Shown piece by piece: positions 53,201 to 61,801 of a stretch of 64,000 bases of DNA. How positions within the stretch are numbered: the stretch's first letter is position 1; each line of letters starts with the position of its first letter. The notes beneath the pieces were generated by a model. That model did no database searches and was not told the origin of the DNA. It was given only the letters and a program-made list of their open reading frames with translations. Origin of the DNA: Pseudoalteromonas sp. OOF1S-7 (GTDB lineage: Bacteria; Pseudomonadota; Gammaproteobacteria; Enterobacterales; Alteromonadaceae). A program made the translations under genes and the position numbers. The stretch spans positions 310,001 to 374,000 of the forward strand of contig NZ_JAKRFZ010000003.1 of NCBI RefSeq assembly GCF_022347765.1, in the 5' to 3' direction.

Positions 53201-53545
53201 TCCGTCGAACCGGGTGAATTTGACAGTCAGTTTGCGACTATCCGCAGCCAGTTGCTGGCACTGGACAGCCGCCTGAACGGTAATCCTGCTAAAAACCAGG
53301 TGGGTGCCTGGAATAACACGGCTACAGTGGGTGACCGTTTGTTCCACGCTTTGATTGGCACCAGCTACTCGACGTATGGCCCGACTCCGGCTATTCGTAC
53401 CAGTGTGGATCTGGCAACACAAGAACTCAGAGCGATCCGCAATGAACTGCAGATCATTCTAAGCGAGACCATCCCTGCGTTTGAGCAGCAGTTACAAGCT
53501 AAAGGCGCCCCCTGGCTACCCGGTCAGTCATTGCCGCAGATCTAA
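50246..53545 (+). CDS. Exported sortilin/VPS10-like beta-propeller protein with Asp-box repeats
   Basis: 1099 residues with an AGGGAAAA site. Signal peptide (LFGAATVLCSLPGLAA). The first 750 residues hold many Asp-box (BNR) motifs, such as SHDGGANW, TTDGGKTW, STDGGKTW, SKDGGKSF, SQDRGDSW and TIDGGKRW, which build one or two large propellers of the sortilin/YCF48/WD40-like family. The C-terminal 300 residues include a beta domain (VWFTVRDAQGNVIRKLQGKA) and a helical end. Proteins of this kind are annotated as glycosyl hydrolases, but no catalytic residues can be assigned. Probably periplasmic or secreted. Confidence 0.8.
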   Translation: MHQLKLGRTMRIALFGAATVLCSLPGLAAKGDEGVLSAATFKGLELRNIGPGFMSGRIADIAIDPRDTSVWYVGVGSGGVWKTNNAGVTWQPIFDDQPVYSIGAVVLDPNNSNTVWVGTGENVGGRHVSFGDGIYVSHDGGANWTNMGLKNSGHISEIIVHPTDSNTLWVAAQGPLWSKGGQRGLYKTTDGGKTWDKVLGDNDWTGVTDVAIDPRDPNVLYAATWQRHRTVAAYYGGGSGSGLHKSTDGGKTWQKLVQGLPPGEMGKIGLEVSPINPDVVYAAIELNRRTGAVYRSADRGASWVKGADAVAGGTGPHYYQELYASPHHFDHIYLAGVRLHESKDGGKSFKRMEEKDKHGDNHAMEFIAGDKNYMMVGSDGGLYESFDSGVHWRYHENLPVTQYYKLALDDDKPFYNIYGGTQDNNTQGGPSRTLNSHGILNTDWKVVLFGDGHQPATEPGNPDIVYAQWQQGNLTRYDRTTGEIVYIKPQPGKGEKPERFNWDAPILVSPHKPSRLYFASHRVWQSQDRGDSWTPISGDLTKNRERIHQPIMGGKQGWDGAWDMFAMSQYSTITSLSESPLVEGLLYAGTDDGHIQITENGGKSWRKVDVKRLPKVPDTAFINDIKADLFDPDTVYIALDNHKFGDYKPYLLKSTNRGKSWKSIASNLPDKHLVWRVVQDHVDPDLLFAGTEFGLFFTIDGGKRWVELTGNVPTISFRDLAIQRRENDLVGASFGRGFFVLDDYRALRNLSEDKLAQESLLFPTRDALWYIERSPLGGGEVGTQGGNKYRAPNPDFGATFTYYLKDDIKSLKAQRQEKEKALKEDDKSFGVPSWESLEAEERQQQPVVWFTVRDAQGNVIRKLQGKANKGLHRINWDLRWPAHQAIGVQGNYFSPNPQGPLVTPGTYSVSMSKEVDGQITQLQASQTFEVVQLNQRNALKEIDGEKVAAFWKELADVQRVASATGQALGKAVKRLDMLEQSLDRTSVEPGEFDSQFATIRSQLLALDSRLNGNPAKNQVGAWNNTATVGDRLFHALIGTSYSTYGPTPAIRTSVDLATQELRAIRNELQIILSETIPAFEQQLQAKGAPWLPGQSLPQI

Positions 53546-53571
53546 TCTGCCATTGATTATCATGGACTGAA

Positions 53572-53598
53572 AAAGGGCTCAATGGAGCCCTTTGTTTT
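53572..53598 (+). terminator. Intrinsic terminator of the sortilin-like gene
   Basis: AAAGGGCTC pairs with GAGCCCTTT around AATG, and GTTTT follows. It is 27 bases past the stop. Confidence 0.9.
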
Positions 53599-53774
53599 AG
53601 CGAATAGGTGAATACCGCGGTATACAGGCGTTAATCGAATACGTTAAATTAATCTTTGCCAAAGTGATTGATGAAATGACGCAACCGTCAACTTAGTATA
53701 GTAAGAAGGGCTTACGGTTTTGGCCGGGCCAGGAAAGTCACTGACTGAATTTAAAGTAAGGACAAGGTGTAACA

Positions 53775-54230
53775 ATGACCACTATTCGACTGGCAACGCT
53801 GCAGGATTTACCCGGTATGGTTAAGTTGTATGAGGAACTGCGTAGACACGACCCGAAAATGAGTGCGCAAACACTCGCCGCGACATGGACTGAGCTGCTG
53901 AATCATCCGGGAGTCAGTATTGTGGTTGCTGAAGTAGACGGGCAGCTTGCCTCGACTTGTCAACTGGGAGTTGTGCCAACTCTCACCAACGGGTGTCGAC
54001 CATTTGGCATCATTGAACATGTGATCACCGCAGAGCGATTTCGTCGCAGGGGGCTCAGTCAGCGAGTGCTTGAGGAGGCGTTGTCACGTGCCTGGGCACA
54101 ACACTGTTATAAAGTGATGCTGCTGTCTGGCGCGACCAGAGCTGGTGCGCATAAGTTGTATGAAACAGTTGGGTTTAACTCAGATGTAGAAAACGGCTTT
54201 GTGATTAAATGTCCGGCGCAGGCGAGTTGA
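53775..54230 (+). CDS. GNAT-family N-acetyltransferase
   Basis: 151 residues. IRLATLQDLPGMVKLYEEL opens the fold; IIEHVITAERFRRRGLSQRVLE holds the acetyl-CoA pyrophosphate loop (RRRGLS, the R/Q-x-x-G-x-G/A type), and AHKLYETVGF is the C-terminal motif. The acceptor is unknown. A diverged MITE-like repeat separates it from the next acetyltransferase gene. Confidence 0.85.
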   Translation: MTTIRLATLQDLPGMVKLYEELRRHDPKMSAQTLAATWTELLNHPGVSIVVAEVDGQLASTCQLGVVPTLTNGCRPFGIIEHVITAERFRRRGLSQRVLEEALSRAWAQHCYKVMLLSGATRAGAHKLYETVGFNSDVENGFVIKCPAQAS

Positions 54231-54266
54231 TGGCTGTGAGCACCTGGCAGGTTTTGGAGAGAGGTA

Positions 54267-54438
54267 ATACCAATTTTACAGAATACCTGTTCAATTTGAA
54301 GGAGCAAATATGACGCTGCCGTGTTAAAGGTTGCTCATATAGAACCTTTACCTAAGGTATGAGTTCGCAAAATTTTGCCTGGTTAGGGGCGATATTTTCT
54401 CGCCTCGAAATAGAGCACTTAATTGAGCAACCTGGTAT
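54267..54438. repeat. MITE-like dispersed repeat, copy 2
   Basis: About 172 bases from ATACCAATT to a slightly altered right end (CCTGGTAT). It shares the TGTTCAATTT, AAGGAGCAAATATGACGCT, GCAAAATTTT and GATATTTTCTCGCCTC blocks with copy 1 at 6257-6418 but differs in the middle. The frame after its ATG stops at once. Confidence 0.7.
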
Positions 54439-54500
54439 AAATTTGTACGCTGCACTTTCGTCTCTGATTTCGTTATCTGCGACAGGTATAAGTTGATTCT

Positions 54501-55160
54501 ATGAACATCGAAAATTTGTGGTCCACTGGACTCGAACAGGATAAGCCCCGAGGAATGGGGCGTGTGCTGGCTGAATATCACAACCCCTACATAAACAAGC
54601 GCTTTTCGCTCAAACTGATTGAGCGCGCTGATCTGGCGCGTTTTTGCCGCTGGATGAACGATCCCAGAGTTGAGCAGTTCTGGCAGCAGGCCTGGAGTGA
54701 AGAAAAGCAATGGCAGTATCTCAGTGATAAACTCGCGGATGCACATACTTTGCCTTTGGTAGGCTATTTAAATGACCAGCCGTTTGCCTATCTGGAAGTG
54801 TACTGGGCGGCGAAAGACAGGCTGGCTGCACACTATGACGCTGCGCCTTATGACCGTGGGATCCATCTGCTGGTGGGGGAACAAAGTTGTCGTGGAGCGG
54901 AGAATTTTCGTGGCTGGATGACCAGTCTGAGCCACCTTATCTATCAAAGTCAGCCGCAGACCCAGCGCATCGTACTGGAACCCAGAGCCGATAACACACG
55001 GCTGATGACACGCATGGCGGAGCTGGGCTATCACCGCCAATTTGAGTTTGATTTTCCGCATAAACGCGCCGCGCTATTGATGGGCACTCGGGCACATTTT
55101 TATGAGCAAATCTTTACTGCTTTTGGTGAGAGTAAATTGCCCTCTGGCCACTTGGCCTGA
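54501..55160 (+). CDS. Siderophore-type hydroxylamine N-acetyltransferase (IucB/AlcB-like)
   Basis: 219 residues, GNAT fold. FCRWMNDPRVEQFWQQ, then LPLVGYLNDQPFAYLEVYWA, YDRGIHLLVGEQSCRG, QRIVLEPRADNTRLM and FDFPHKRAALLMG match the IucB/AlcB/RhbD group, which acetylates N-hydroxylysine or N-hydroxyputrescine in hydroxamate siderophores. No siderophore synthetase or amine monooxygenase is in the window, so it is an orphan or serves a remote locus. The start has no obvious ribosome site; a start a few codons inside is possible. Confidence 0.82.
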   Translation: MNIENLWSTGLEQDKPRGMGRVLAEYHNPYINKRFSLKLIERADLARFCRWMNDPRVEQFWQQAWSEEKQWQYLSDKLADAHTLPLVGYLNDQPFAYLEVYWAAKDRLAAHYDAAPYDRGIHLLVGEQSCRGAENFRGWMTSLSHLIYQSQPQTQRIVLEPRADNTRLMTRMAELGYHRQFEFDFPHKRAALLMGTRAHFYEQIFTAFGESKLPSGHLA

Positions 55161-55210
55161 CCCGCGCTAACCTGTATGGTGCATGTATAATAATGGCAAA
55201 GGAATTCATC

Positions 55211-55588
55211 ATGGACCATACTCAGGCGCAGGCTTACTTGCTCAATAAGCCCTTTTCTTCCGTCGGCCAGCCCTTTGGCGAGGGCGTTGATGTGTTTAAA
55301 GTCAAAGACAAAATGTTTGCGACGCTGGCACCGGGTAAATACAGCGAAGGGGAACCCCGGCACTGGTGGCTGAATCTGAAATGCGACCCGGATGAGGCGC
55401 AGGCGCTGCGGGATATCTTTACAGCAGTGATCCCCGGTTATCATATGAACAAGCGGCTGTGGAATACGGTGATCCTCGATGGCACAGTACCCCACAAAGA
55501 AATAGAGCGTATGATAGATAACTCTTATTTGCTGGTGGTCGCCAAAATGACCAAGAAGCAGCGAGACGCTGTACTGGTGCACCTTTAG
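55211..55588 (+). CDS. MmcQ/YjbR-family DNA-binding-like protein
   Basis: 125 residues from ATG 55211, chosen because AAGGA lies about 8 bases upstream; the earlier ATG at 55193 has none. DVFKVKDKMFATLAPGKY, then WWLNLKCDPDEAQALRD and PGYHMNKRLWNTVILDGTVP match the YjbR family (CyaY-like fold), whose role is unknown. A TATAAT element lies at 55186-55191. Confidence 0.85.
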   Translation: MDHTQAQAYLLNKPFSSVGQPFGEGVDVFKVKDKMFATLAPGKYSEGEPRHWWLNLKCDPDEAQALRDIFTAVIPGYHMNKRLWNTVILDGTVPHKEIERMIDNSYLLVVAKMTKKQRDAVLVHL

Positions 55589-55650
55589 TGTTTCAGTGGT
55601 AATTGAGTTATGCTAAGTGGTGAGTGAAATAACAAGAATTATATACCCCC

Positions 55651-57447
55651 ATGCGTTACCGGTTTGATGACTTTGAGTTCGACAGCAATGACCTGATTTT
55701 GCATCGTGCGGGCACTGCAATTGCGATCCGTCACAATGAGGCGAAACTACTGGCGCTGTTGCTGGCAAATACCCACCGAGTGCTCAGTAAGGACGAGATC
55801 CTGGATGAGGTCTGGCAGGGCAAAGTGGTCTCTGATCAGGCCGTGTTTCAGAATATCAGTCATCTGCGCAGTCTGTTCGGCAATCAAGCCATCAAAACTT
55901 ATGCGAAGCGGGGTTATCAGTGGCAACGGCCTGTAACCTGTCAGGATGCCAGGGAGGTTAGTGCTATCGCTATCGGCCCCCTTGCCGCGGCACCGTTCTG
56001 GCGTAACCACAATATGCGCTGGCTGGGGGCATGCCTGCTGTCTGCAGTGGTGATATTTACACTGATGTGGACCACTTTTTTAGATAAACCACAGCCTGAT
56101 AGTCTCGCCGTAACCTATCTGCCATTTGACGGCGCTGAACCGGATGAGTGGCAATTACAAGATACTGCGCAGCTTGATTTTACAGCGCTGACGACCTTAT
56201 CTGGTGCGCATTTCAGAACTTCTCAGGCGCTGCTTTATCCTGAGTTAGCGAAGCAGCATCCGCTTATTCTCACCGCTAATGTACGCTATGTCGACGCCTG
56301 GTGGTATTTGACTTTTTGGCTGAAAGGGTCATCGGGACAATGGCAGGGTGTATTACAGGGTAAAACGCCTGCAGAGATCCGGTTACAACTTACCGAGCAT
56401 CTCAGTCAGAACGTGATCCCCACCATATTACAGACGCCGCATTCGCCTGATCTAAAGCTGGCGATGCTGACGCAGGCGCACCAGGGGGCACCTGCTGACT
56501 TGATCTTGTTGGGCGCTCTGGTAAATGCGTACATAGAAGTTCGCGAGCTGGAAAAGGCCATGGCGATGGCTGAAAAATTGGCGGTGCTGGCGACAGAGCA
56601 AGACAATGCTCTGCAATTGGGTCGAGCGTTGAAGTATCAGGGTGAGATCCTATTGCGTAAAAGCCTGGTCGATCTCAGCCAGGTTCGACTGGAGGCAGCA
56701 TTGCGGGTACTGGAGAGCAGTCAGGACCTGAGAGCTCAGGCGGATGTCTGGCACAGTCGTTCGTGGTTGTATCATTTACAAGGGGACTATGAGCAGGTTA
56801 AAGCCAGTTTGCTGCGCTCGGCACAACTGGCACACCAGGCGCGGGATATTGCCAGAGAGCTGGATGCACTGACTTACTTGTCTATTATGGCCAGTAAAAA
56901 CAGCCAGGATGATGACAAGTATCTTTATTTGCGCCAGGCCGAAGAGAAAATGCGCCGTTATGATCTGCCAGTTTATCATTTTGCCAAAGTGCCTTTTCAT
57001 TACGCCATTTTTGCCGACAACCCAGCCGATAAAGAGCCGCATTTTCGACGGGTTCTGGAGTACACCGCGATGACGCCTAACCACTGGGTGGCTCAGGCCA
57101 GTCGTAAATCTCTGGTTCGCTATTACCTCAATGAAGGGCGATTAGACGAGGCGCGAACACTGGTGAGCGAGGTCAGTCAGGATAATGCAGAAAATGTTTA
57201 TCTGGCTGTGATGTATGCGCAGGCTGCACAATCTCAGGCTGAGCTGTTGCCACTGGCGCTGCGTGCCTTTGAGTTGGCACAATTGTCGGGGGCACGCCGA
57301 ATAGGTCTTGATGTGGCCTTGCTATTGTGTCAGATGCCCATCGAGTCGGGTGTAAACAATGACTTTTATGCGCAGTATATCAGTGAGTATGGGACGAGTG
57401 ATTGGCGAGCCCGCAATGAAGCTCAGTTGCTGGCACTAAATCTATAA
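55651..57447 (+). CDS. CadC-like membrane regulator with TPR domain
   Basis: 598 residues. An OmpR/PhoB-type winged helix occupies residues 1-95 (MRYRFDDFEFDSNDL, RVLSKDEILDEVWQGKVVSD, VFQNISHLRSLFG). One membrane helix is near residue 130 (MRWLGACLLSAVVIFTLMW), and a long periplasmic part of tetratricopeptide-like helices follows. It is the second regulator of this design in the window. The target genes are not evident. No ribosome site is visible before the ATG, so the start is likely but not proven. Confidence 0.82.
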   Translation: MRYRFDDFEFDSNDLILHRAGTAIAIRHNEAKLLALLLANTHRVLSKDEILDEVWQGKVVSDQAVFQNISHLRSLFGNQAIKTYAKRGYQWQRPVTCQDAREVSAIAIGPLAAAPFWRNHNMRWLGACLLSAVVIFTLMWTTFLDKPQPDSLAVTYLPFDGAEPDEWQLQDTAQLDFTALTTLSGAHFRTSQALLYPELAKQHPLILTANVRYVDAWWYLTFWLKGSSGQWQGVLQGKTPAEIRLQLTEHLSQNVIPTILQTPHSPDLKLAMLTQAHQGAPADLILLGALVNAYIEVRELEKAMAMAEKLAVLATEQDNALQLGRALKYQGEILLRKSLVDLSQVRLEAALRVLESSQDLRAQADVWHSRSWLYHLQGDYEQVKASLLRSAQLAHQARDIARELDALTYLSIMASKNSQDDDKYLYLRQAEEKMRRYDLPVYHFAKVPFHYAIFADNPADKEPHFRRVLEYTAMTPNHWVAQASRKSLVRYYLNEGRLDEARTLVSEVSQDNAENVYLAVMYAQAAQSQAELLPLALRAFELAQLSGARRIGLDVALLLCQMPIESGVNNDFYAQYISEYGTSDWRARNEAQLLALNL

Positions 57448-57622
57448 TGTTGTGTCGTCGCGCGTCGAGGCTGGGGTTAGGTACCGGATTCAACAGGCAT
57501 AACCTGTAAAACCGGGTGCCTGACTTGCAGTACCGGCCCGGTAACGAGTGAACAAGCTGCTGGCTCTGCACTTATTACTGCATTACAGACGGATATTCTC
57601 CGCATTGGCACGTAGCCGCTGG

Positions 57623-58129
57623 CTATTGGATCTTATGATAAACGCCATAAAACAGGGTTTGCCAGGACTTGCCATCGTTGGCTGAAGACTGCCAGTGCTG
57701 GTGCACTGTGTCATCCTTTTTTGGCTGCCAGGTAATGCGGTGCAAAACGAGATTACCTTCGCTATCTCGGCCCGGGCCCTGCAATACCATGCCGTTATTG
57801 TCCCGATTGCCACTCAGTTGCAGTAGCAATCCGGCATTGTCGGTCCAGCTCTGGTGCCAGTGTTGCTGCTGTCTGTCGAAGATATTCAGGCTTTTTCCTC
57901 GATAGCCCGAAACTGCCTGGTATTCCTCAAAAATCACGCAGCCATTGAGTATTTTAGTGATTTTACTATTGCCGGCAAACTGACCTTTTGACATGACCCG
58001 CCATTCACCGACCCAAAAATCAAAGGCATGATACTGAGGGCTGTCACAAAGCGAGCGTGCCTGGAGTGTGAATGAGCAGCTGGCGATGAGCAGTATACTT
58101 AAGGTCTTTATGAGCATCAGGTAATGCAT
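57623..58129 (-). CDS. Exported DUF1579-like protein
   Basis: 168 residues. Signal peptide (LIKTLSILLIASCSFTLQA), then HAFDFWVGEWRVMS, ILNGCVIFEEYQAVSGYRGKSLN and WHQSWTDNAGLLLQLSG, which resemble DUF1579-type proteins (lipocalin-like barrels). Function unknown. ATG 58129 or ATG 58117 may start it. It follows the formylglycine-enzyme-like gene on the opposite side of a 110-base gap. Confidence 0.7.
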   Translation of the reverse strand: MHYLMLIKTLSILLIASCSFTLQARSLCDSPQYHAFDFWVGEWRVMSKGQFAGNSKITKILNGCVIFEEYQAVSGYRGKSLNIFDRQQQHWHQSWTDNAGLLLQLSGNRDNNGMVLQGPGRDSEGNLVLHRITWQPKKDDTVHQHWQSSANDGKSWQTLFYGVYHKIQ

Positions 58130-58239
58130 TCCGTATTGACGACCATCTGAAAGATAAGTCGGATCCGCAACTCTTAATAAAAATAGTCACTTTTACAATA
58201 ATTAGGCAAGGTGGGGAAACCAGGTTTCCCCGATTTCCT

Positions 58240-59895
58240 TTACTCACTATCCAGCGCCAGCCAGTTTAGTTTCCAGTTGGTGTCGAGAGAGTGGAGTGTC
58301 AGTGTATGCCGACCGGCGCTCAGGAAAATGCGGGCTCCCTGTTGCGTTTGCCACTGGTGGTATCCACCGGTACCTTTCACTGAGTGTGTTGAGATAGGTT
58401 CGCCATTAAGAGTAACCGTAAAGCCTTTGCTATCTTGCGGTCCGGCAATCCGGTAACTCAGGCGGTAGTGACCGCTTTGGCTAACATTAATCGGGTAATC
58501 CAGTTGCGCGCCCTCGGCAATGCCACTGCCACCGGTCAGGTTAAAGCGTCCGTCGATATCCGAAGTGCGGGCGGTATTAGCGCCGGTTATTGCATGGGCA
58601 TATTCCGCTTCTATCCTGCCAGGAACCGAGAGGGCGTTACCACGAGTTGTAACCCGGTTGCTGTAGTTACTTTGCAGGTTACGGCGCACCGCGACCACCG
58701 TATACTCATATACATTGGGAGAGGCATTGGCATCAATAAATCGAGTATCTATGACATTGTCAGCCATCAGTGCAAACATAGAGCCTGCACTTTGATTTCG
58801 ATAAATACGATAACCGGCGATGTCTTTTTCTGGGCTGGGATCCCAGCTGAGCACAGTATTGCCATGGCTTTGCGACAGGGTGAGGCCAGTTACGGGCATA
58901 GGGTAAGCAAACTGCTGGTCGCGCCGACTTTGTTCCTGCTGCTGCGCGAAGGCGAGCTGTTTTTTAAATTGTTGCGTGGTTTTGCTGGCTTTAGGAGCCT
59001 GGCCATCTAATGCGACGCGAAAGCCCTCTGCAGCCCCGGCAAAGTTTTCGGGCTGACTACCGCGGCGGGTGACAGGCCAGATATTCCAGTGCCAGCTGCT
59101 GCCACGCACGGCGCGCCTGTCACACTGCTCGGACGATAAGGCTTTGCCATCGGAGCGGGCGTTTTGATAGTCGTCCTCAAAGCAGTTACCCATCAATTCG
59201 GCTACGTTGCTGAGCATGTCGTGCAAACCATAGGGGTTGGGCTGGTACATGCCAACAACACTGGCATACGTAGCATGATCAACACAATCGGCAAACCCAT
59301 CAACAAAGTTTACATAGGTACTGCTGGTGGTACGCTGTAATGTATTTTCACCACTGAGATCTGCCGTGTTTTCATATTGGCAGACTGAGGGATGTTTGGG
59401 ATCATTGCCAAAGTAAAAGCGCGTCTGAACCGCTCCTTTTGCCGCATATTCCCACTCCGCCTCACTGGGCAGCCGGTAGGGTTTGCCCGTCGTTTTTGCC
59501 AGCCAGTCTACATAGGCTTTCGCGCCCGCCCAGCTCACACAGATAGCGGGCTGGAACTCATTGTCTGTCAGGCTGTTGTTATCCCAGCTACCCGGTGTGC
59601 TGCCAATAAACCAGCTATCAAGCTGGTGATAGCATTCCTGTGGTGCCACAAAACCGGTCGCTTCTACAAAGCGTCGGTACTCTCTGACCGTGACTTCATA
59701 TTTGCCCAGGCTAAACTCTGGCAGCGTTACAGTATGAACCGGCTGGCTGTTTTTATTGTCTGTTGTACCCATAGTAAAGCTGCCTGCCGGGAGCGTGATC
59801 ATAATGGGTTCAATGGGTGAAGGGGTTTTACCTGCGAGTGCAGGTGCACAGATGGTCAGCAGCAAAAGCGTCGAATGAGGAAGTGTGAATTTCAT
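58240..59895 (-). CDS. Secreted SUMF1-fold protein with fibronectin-III-like and carbohydrate-binding-like domains
   Basis: 551 residues. Signal peptide, then a SUMF1/FGE-sulfatase domain (about 28-295): ITLPAGSFTMGTTDNKN, FSLGKYEVTVREYRRF, CVSWAGAKAYVDWLA, RLPSEAEWEYAAKG and RAVRGSSWHWNIWPVTRRG. The cysteine pair used by true formylglycine-generating enzymes in the last motif is missing, so sulfatase activation is unlikely. A fibronectin-III-like part (LSWDPSPEKDIAGYRIYRN) and a CBM6/35-like jelly roll at the C-terminus follow. Probably binds or acts on polysaccharide outside the cell. Confidence 0.8.
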   Translation of the reverse strand: MKFTLPHSTLLLLTICAPALAGKTPSPIEPIMITLPAGSFTMGTTDNKNSQPVHTVTLPEFSLGKYEVTVREYRRFVEATGFVAPQECYHQLDSWFIGSTPGSWDNNSLTDNEFQPAICVSWAGAKAYVDWLAKTTGKPYRLPSEAEWEYAAKGAVQTRFYFGNDPKHPSVCQYENTADLSGENTLQRTTSSTYVNFVDGFADCVDHATYASVVGMYQPNPYGLHDMLSNVAELMGNCFEDDYQNARSDGKALSSEQCDRRAVRGSSWHWNIWPVTRRGSQPENFAGAAEGFRVALDGQAPKASKTTQQFKKQLAFAQQQEQSRRDQQFAYPMPVTGLTLSQSHGNTVLSWDPSPEKDIAGYRIYRNQSAGSMFALMADNVIDTRFIDANASPNVYEYTVVAVRRNLQSNYSNRVTTRGNALSVPGRIEAEYAHAITGANTARTSDIDGRFNLTGGSGIAEGAQLDYPINVSQSGHYRLSYRIAGPQDSKGFTVTLNGEPISTHSVKGTGGYHQWQTQQGARIFLSAGRHTLTLHSLDTNWKLNWLALDSE

Positions 59896-60103
59896 GATTA
59901 TTTTTCCTGTAAAAAAGACGCCTTCACCATGCCTAAGCAGAGGGGGTAAAATCCTAGCGAATTTTTACAAAGTGAGAAAAATAGAAATATTTTAGCTGGA
60001 GTGTAGTCATGGGGTTTTTATTAAGCTGTTGATAAAGCTGCTTATTTAAACTTTTTGAAATAAAGTTATGCGAGGAAAATAACAAGCTTGTGGGGTGGGT
60101 AAT

Positions 60104-60126
60104 TCTGGCCGCAGGGCGCGGCCAGA
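60104..60126. terminator. GC-rich hairpin after the ABC-F gene
   Basis: TCTGGCCGC (60104-60112) pairs with GCGGCCAGA (60118-60126) around AGGGC. It is 10 bases past the ybiT stop. No T-run follows on the minus strand. Confidence 0.5.
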
Positions 60127-60135
60127 AAGTCAGAT

Positions 60136-61728
60136 TTACTGCTCAGCGGCCTGTTTTGCCAGGTATTCGTCGTAAGTCCCCTGGAAATCAATGATCTGAC
60201 CGTCTTTGATTTCCCAGATGCGAGTCGCCAAAGAGGAGACGAACTGGCGGTCGTGCGATACGAAGAACAAGGTGCCTTCGTATTGTTCCAGTGCCATATT
60301 CAGTGATTCGATAGATTCCATGTCCATGTGATTGGTTGGTTCATCCATCAACAGAATATTCGGTTTGTGCATCATCAGCTTGCCGAACAGCATGCGGCCC
60401 TGCTCACCCCCTGAGATGACTTTCACTGACTTTTTGATGTCATTTTGCGAGAACAGCATCCGACCCAGGAAGCCACGTACCACCTGCTCATCATCGCCTT
60501 CCTGTTGCCATTGCTCCATCCACTGAAACAGGTCCAAATCTTTTTCGAACTCGTCAGCGTGATCCTGAGCATAATAACCAATGTTGGCATTCTCAGACCA
60601 TTTAAACTCACCCGACTTAGGTGCCATACGGCCAGCCAGCGTGTTGAGCAGGGTAGTCTTACCCACGCCATTTTCACCGATGATAGCGACTTTTTCGCCT
60701 ACTTCTACCAAGCCATTGAGGTCACCGAACAGCACATCTTCATAGCCTTGCGACAGGGTTTCCAGTTCCAGGGCATTACGGAACAGCTGTTTGGACTGTT
60801 CGAAACGAATAAACGGATTCTGACGGCTCGAGGCTTTTACCTCTTGCAGCTGGATCTTGTCAATTTGCTTGGCACGAGAGGTGGCCTGCTTCGCTTTTGA
60901 AGCGTTTGCCGAGAAGCGTGATACGAACTGTTGAAGCTCAGTGATCTGGGCTTTTTTCTTGGCGTTGTCAGCCAGCAGACGTTCACGCGCCTGAGTCGCC
61001 GCAAGCATATATTCGTCGTAGTTACCCGGGTAAATGCGTAGTTCGCCGTAGTCGATATCGGCCATATGTGTACAGACCGAGTTCAGGAAGTGGCGGTCGT
61101 GCGAGATGATGATCATGGTACAGTCACGCTGGTTCAGTACATCTTCCAGCCACTTGATAGTATAAATGTCCAGGTTGTTGGTCGGTTCGTCGAGCAGCAT
61201 GATGTCCGGCTCGGCAAACAGTACCTGCGCCAGCAGCACTCGTAGCTTCCAGCCCGGTGCCACTTCTGACATAGGTCCGTAGTGTTGCTCGGTCGGAATA
61301 CCCACGCCTAACAACAGTTCGCCGGCTTTGGCTTCCGCAGCATATCCGTCCATTTCGGCAAATTGGGTCTCCAGATCGGCCACTTTCATACCGTCTTCTT
61401 CGCTCATTTCGGGCAGCGAGTAGATGCGGTCGCGTTCTTGCTTCACTTCCCATAGTTCTTTGTGGCCCATAATCACGGTATCGACTACCGAGAATGTCTC
61501 GTAGGCAAACTGATCCTGATTTAGTTTCGCGATGCGCTCGTTGGGATCGTAAGAAACGTTACCCGCGCTGGCCTCAAGCTCTTTGCTGAGGATTTTCATA
61601 AAGGTCGATTTACCACAGCCATTGGCGCCGATCAGACCGTAGCGGTTACCGTCGCCAAATTTGACTGAGATATTTTCAAACAGCGGCTTGGCGCCAAACT
61701 GCATGGTGATGTTGTTACAAGACAGCAT
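60136..61728 (-). CDS. ybiT: ABC-F family ATPase, YbiT type
   Basis: 530 residues, the same length as E. coli YbiT. Two ATPase domains: Walker [10 protein letters not shown] and GENGVGKTT; Walker [13 protein letters not shown] and [12 protein letters not shown]; the second signature is ISGGEQGRM, while the first is the YbiT-specific VAPGWKLR. The linker between them ([19 protein letters not shown]) is the P-site tRNA interaction motif. ABC-F proteins act on the ribosome E site; YbiT-type members are housekeeping translation factors rather than resistance proteins. No membrane helices. Confidence 0.93.
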   Translation of the reverse strand: MLSCNNITMQFGAKPLFENISVKFGDGNRYGLIGANGCGKSTFMKILSKELEASAGNVSYDPNERIAKLNQDQFAYETFSVVDTVIMGHKELWEVKQERDRIYSLPEMSEEDGMKVADLETQFAEMDGYAAEAKAGELLLGVGIPTEQHYGPMSEVAPGWKLRVLLAQVLFAEPDIMLLDEPTNNLDIYTIKWLEDVLNQRDCTMIIISHDRHFLNSVCTHMADIDYGELRIYPGNYDEYMLAATQARERLLADNAKKKAQITELQQFVSRFSANASKAKQATSRAKQIDKIQLQEVKASSRQNPFIRFEQSKQLFRNALELETLSQGYEDVLFGDLNGLVEVGEKVAIIGENGVGKTTLLNTLAGRMAPKSGEFKWSENANIGYYAQDHADEFEKDLDLFQWMEQWQQEGDDEQVVRGFLGRMLFSQNDIKKSVKVISGGEQGRMLFGKLMMHKPNILLMDEPTNHMDMESIESLNMALEQYEGTLFFVSHDRQFVSSLATRIWEIKDGQIIDFQGTYDEYLAKQAAEQ

Positions 61729-61801
61729 AAGGGGTGCTCATTAGATTCAATTGCCGCGATTTTAGCATTAAATCGCGGCCGGGGGTGAGCAAGGAGCGGG
61801 T

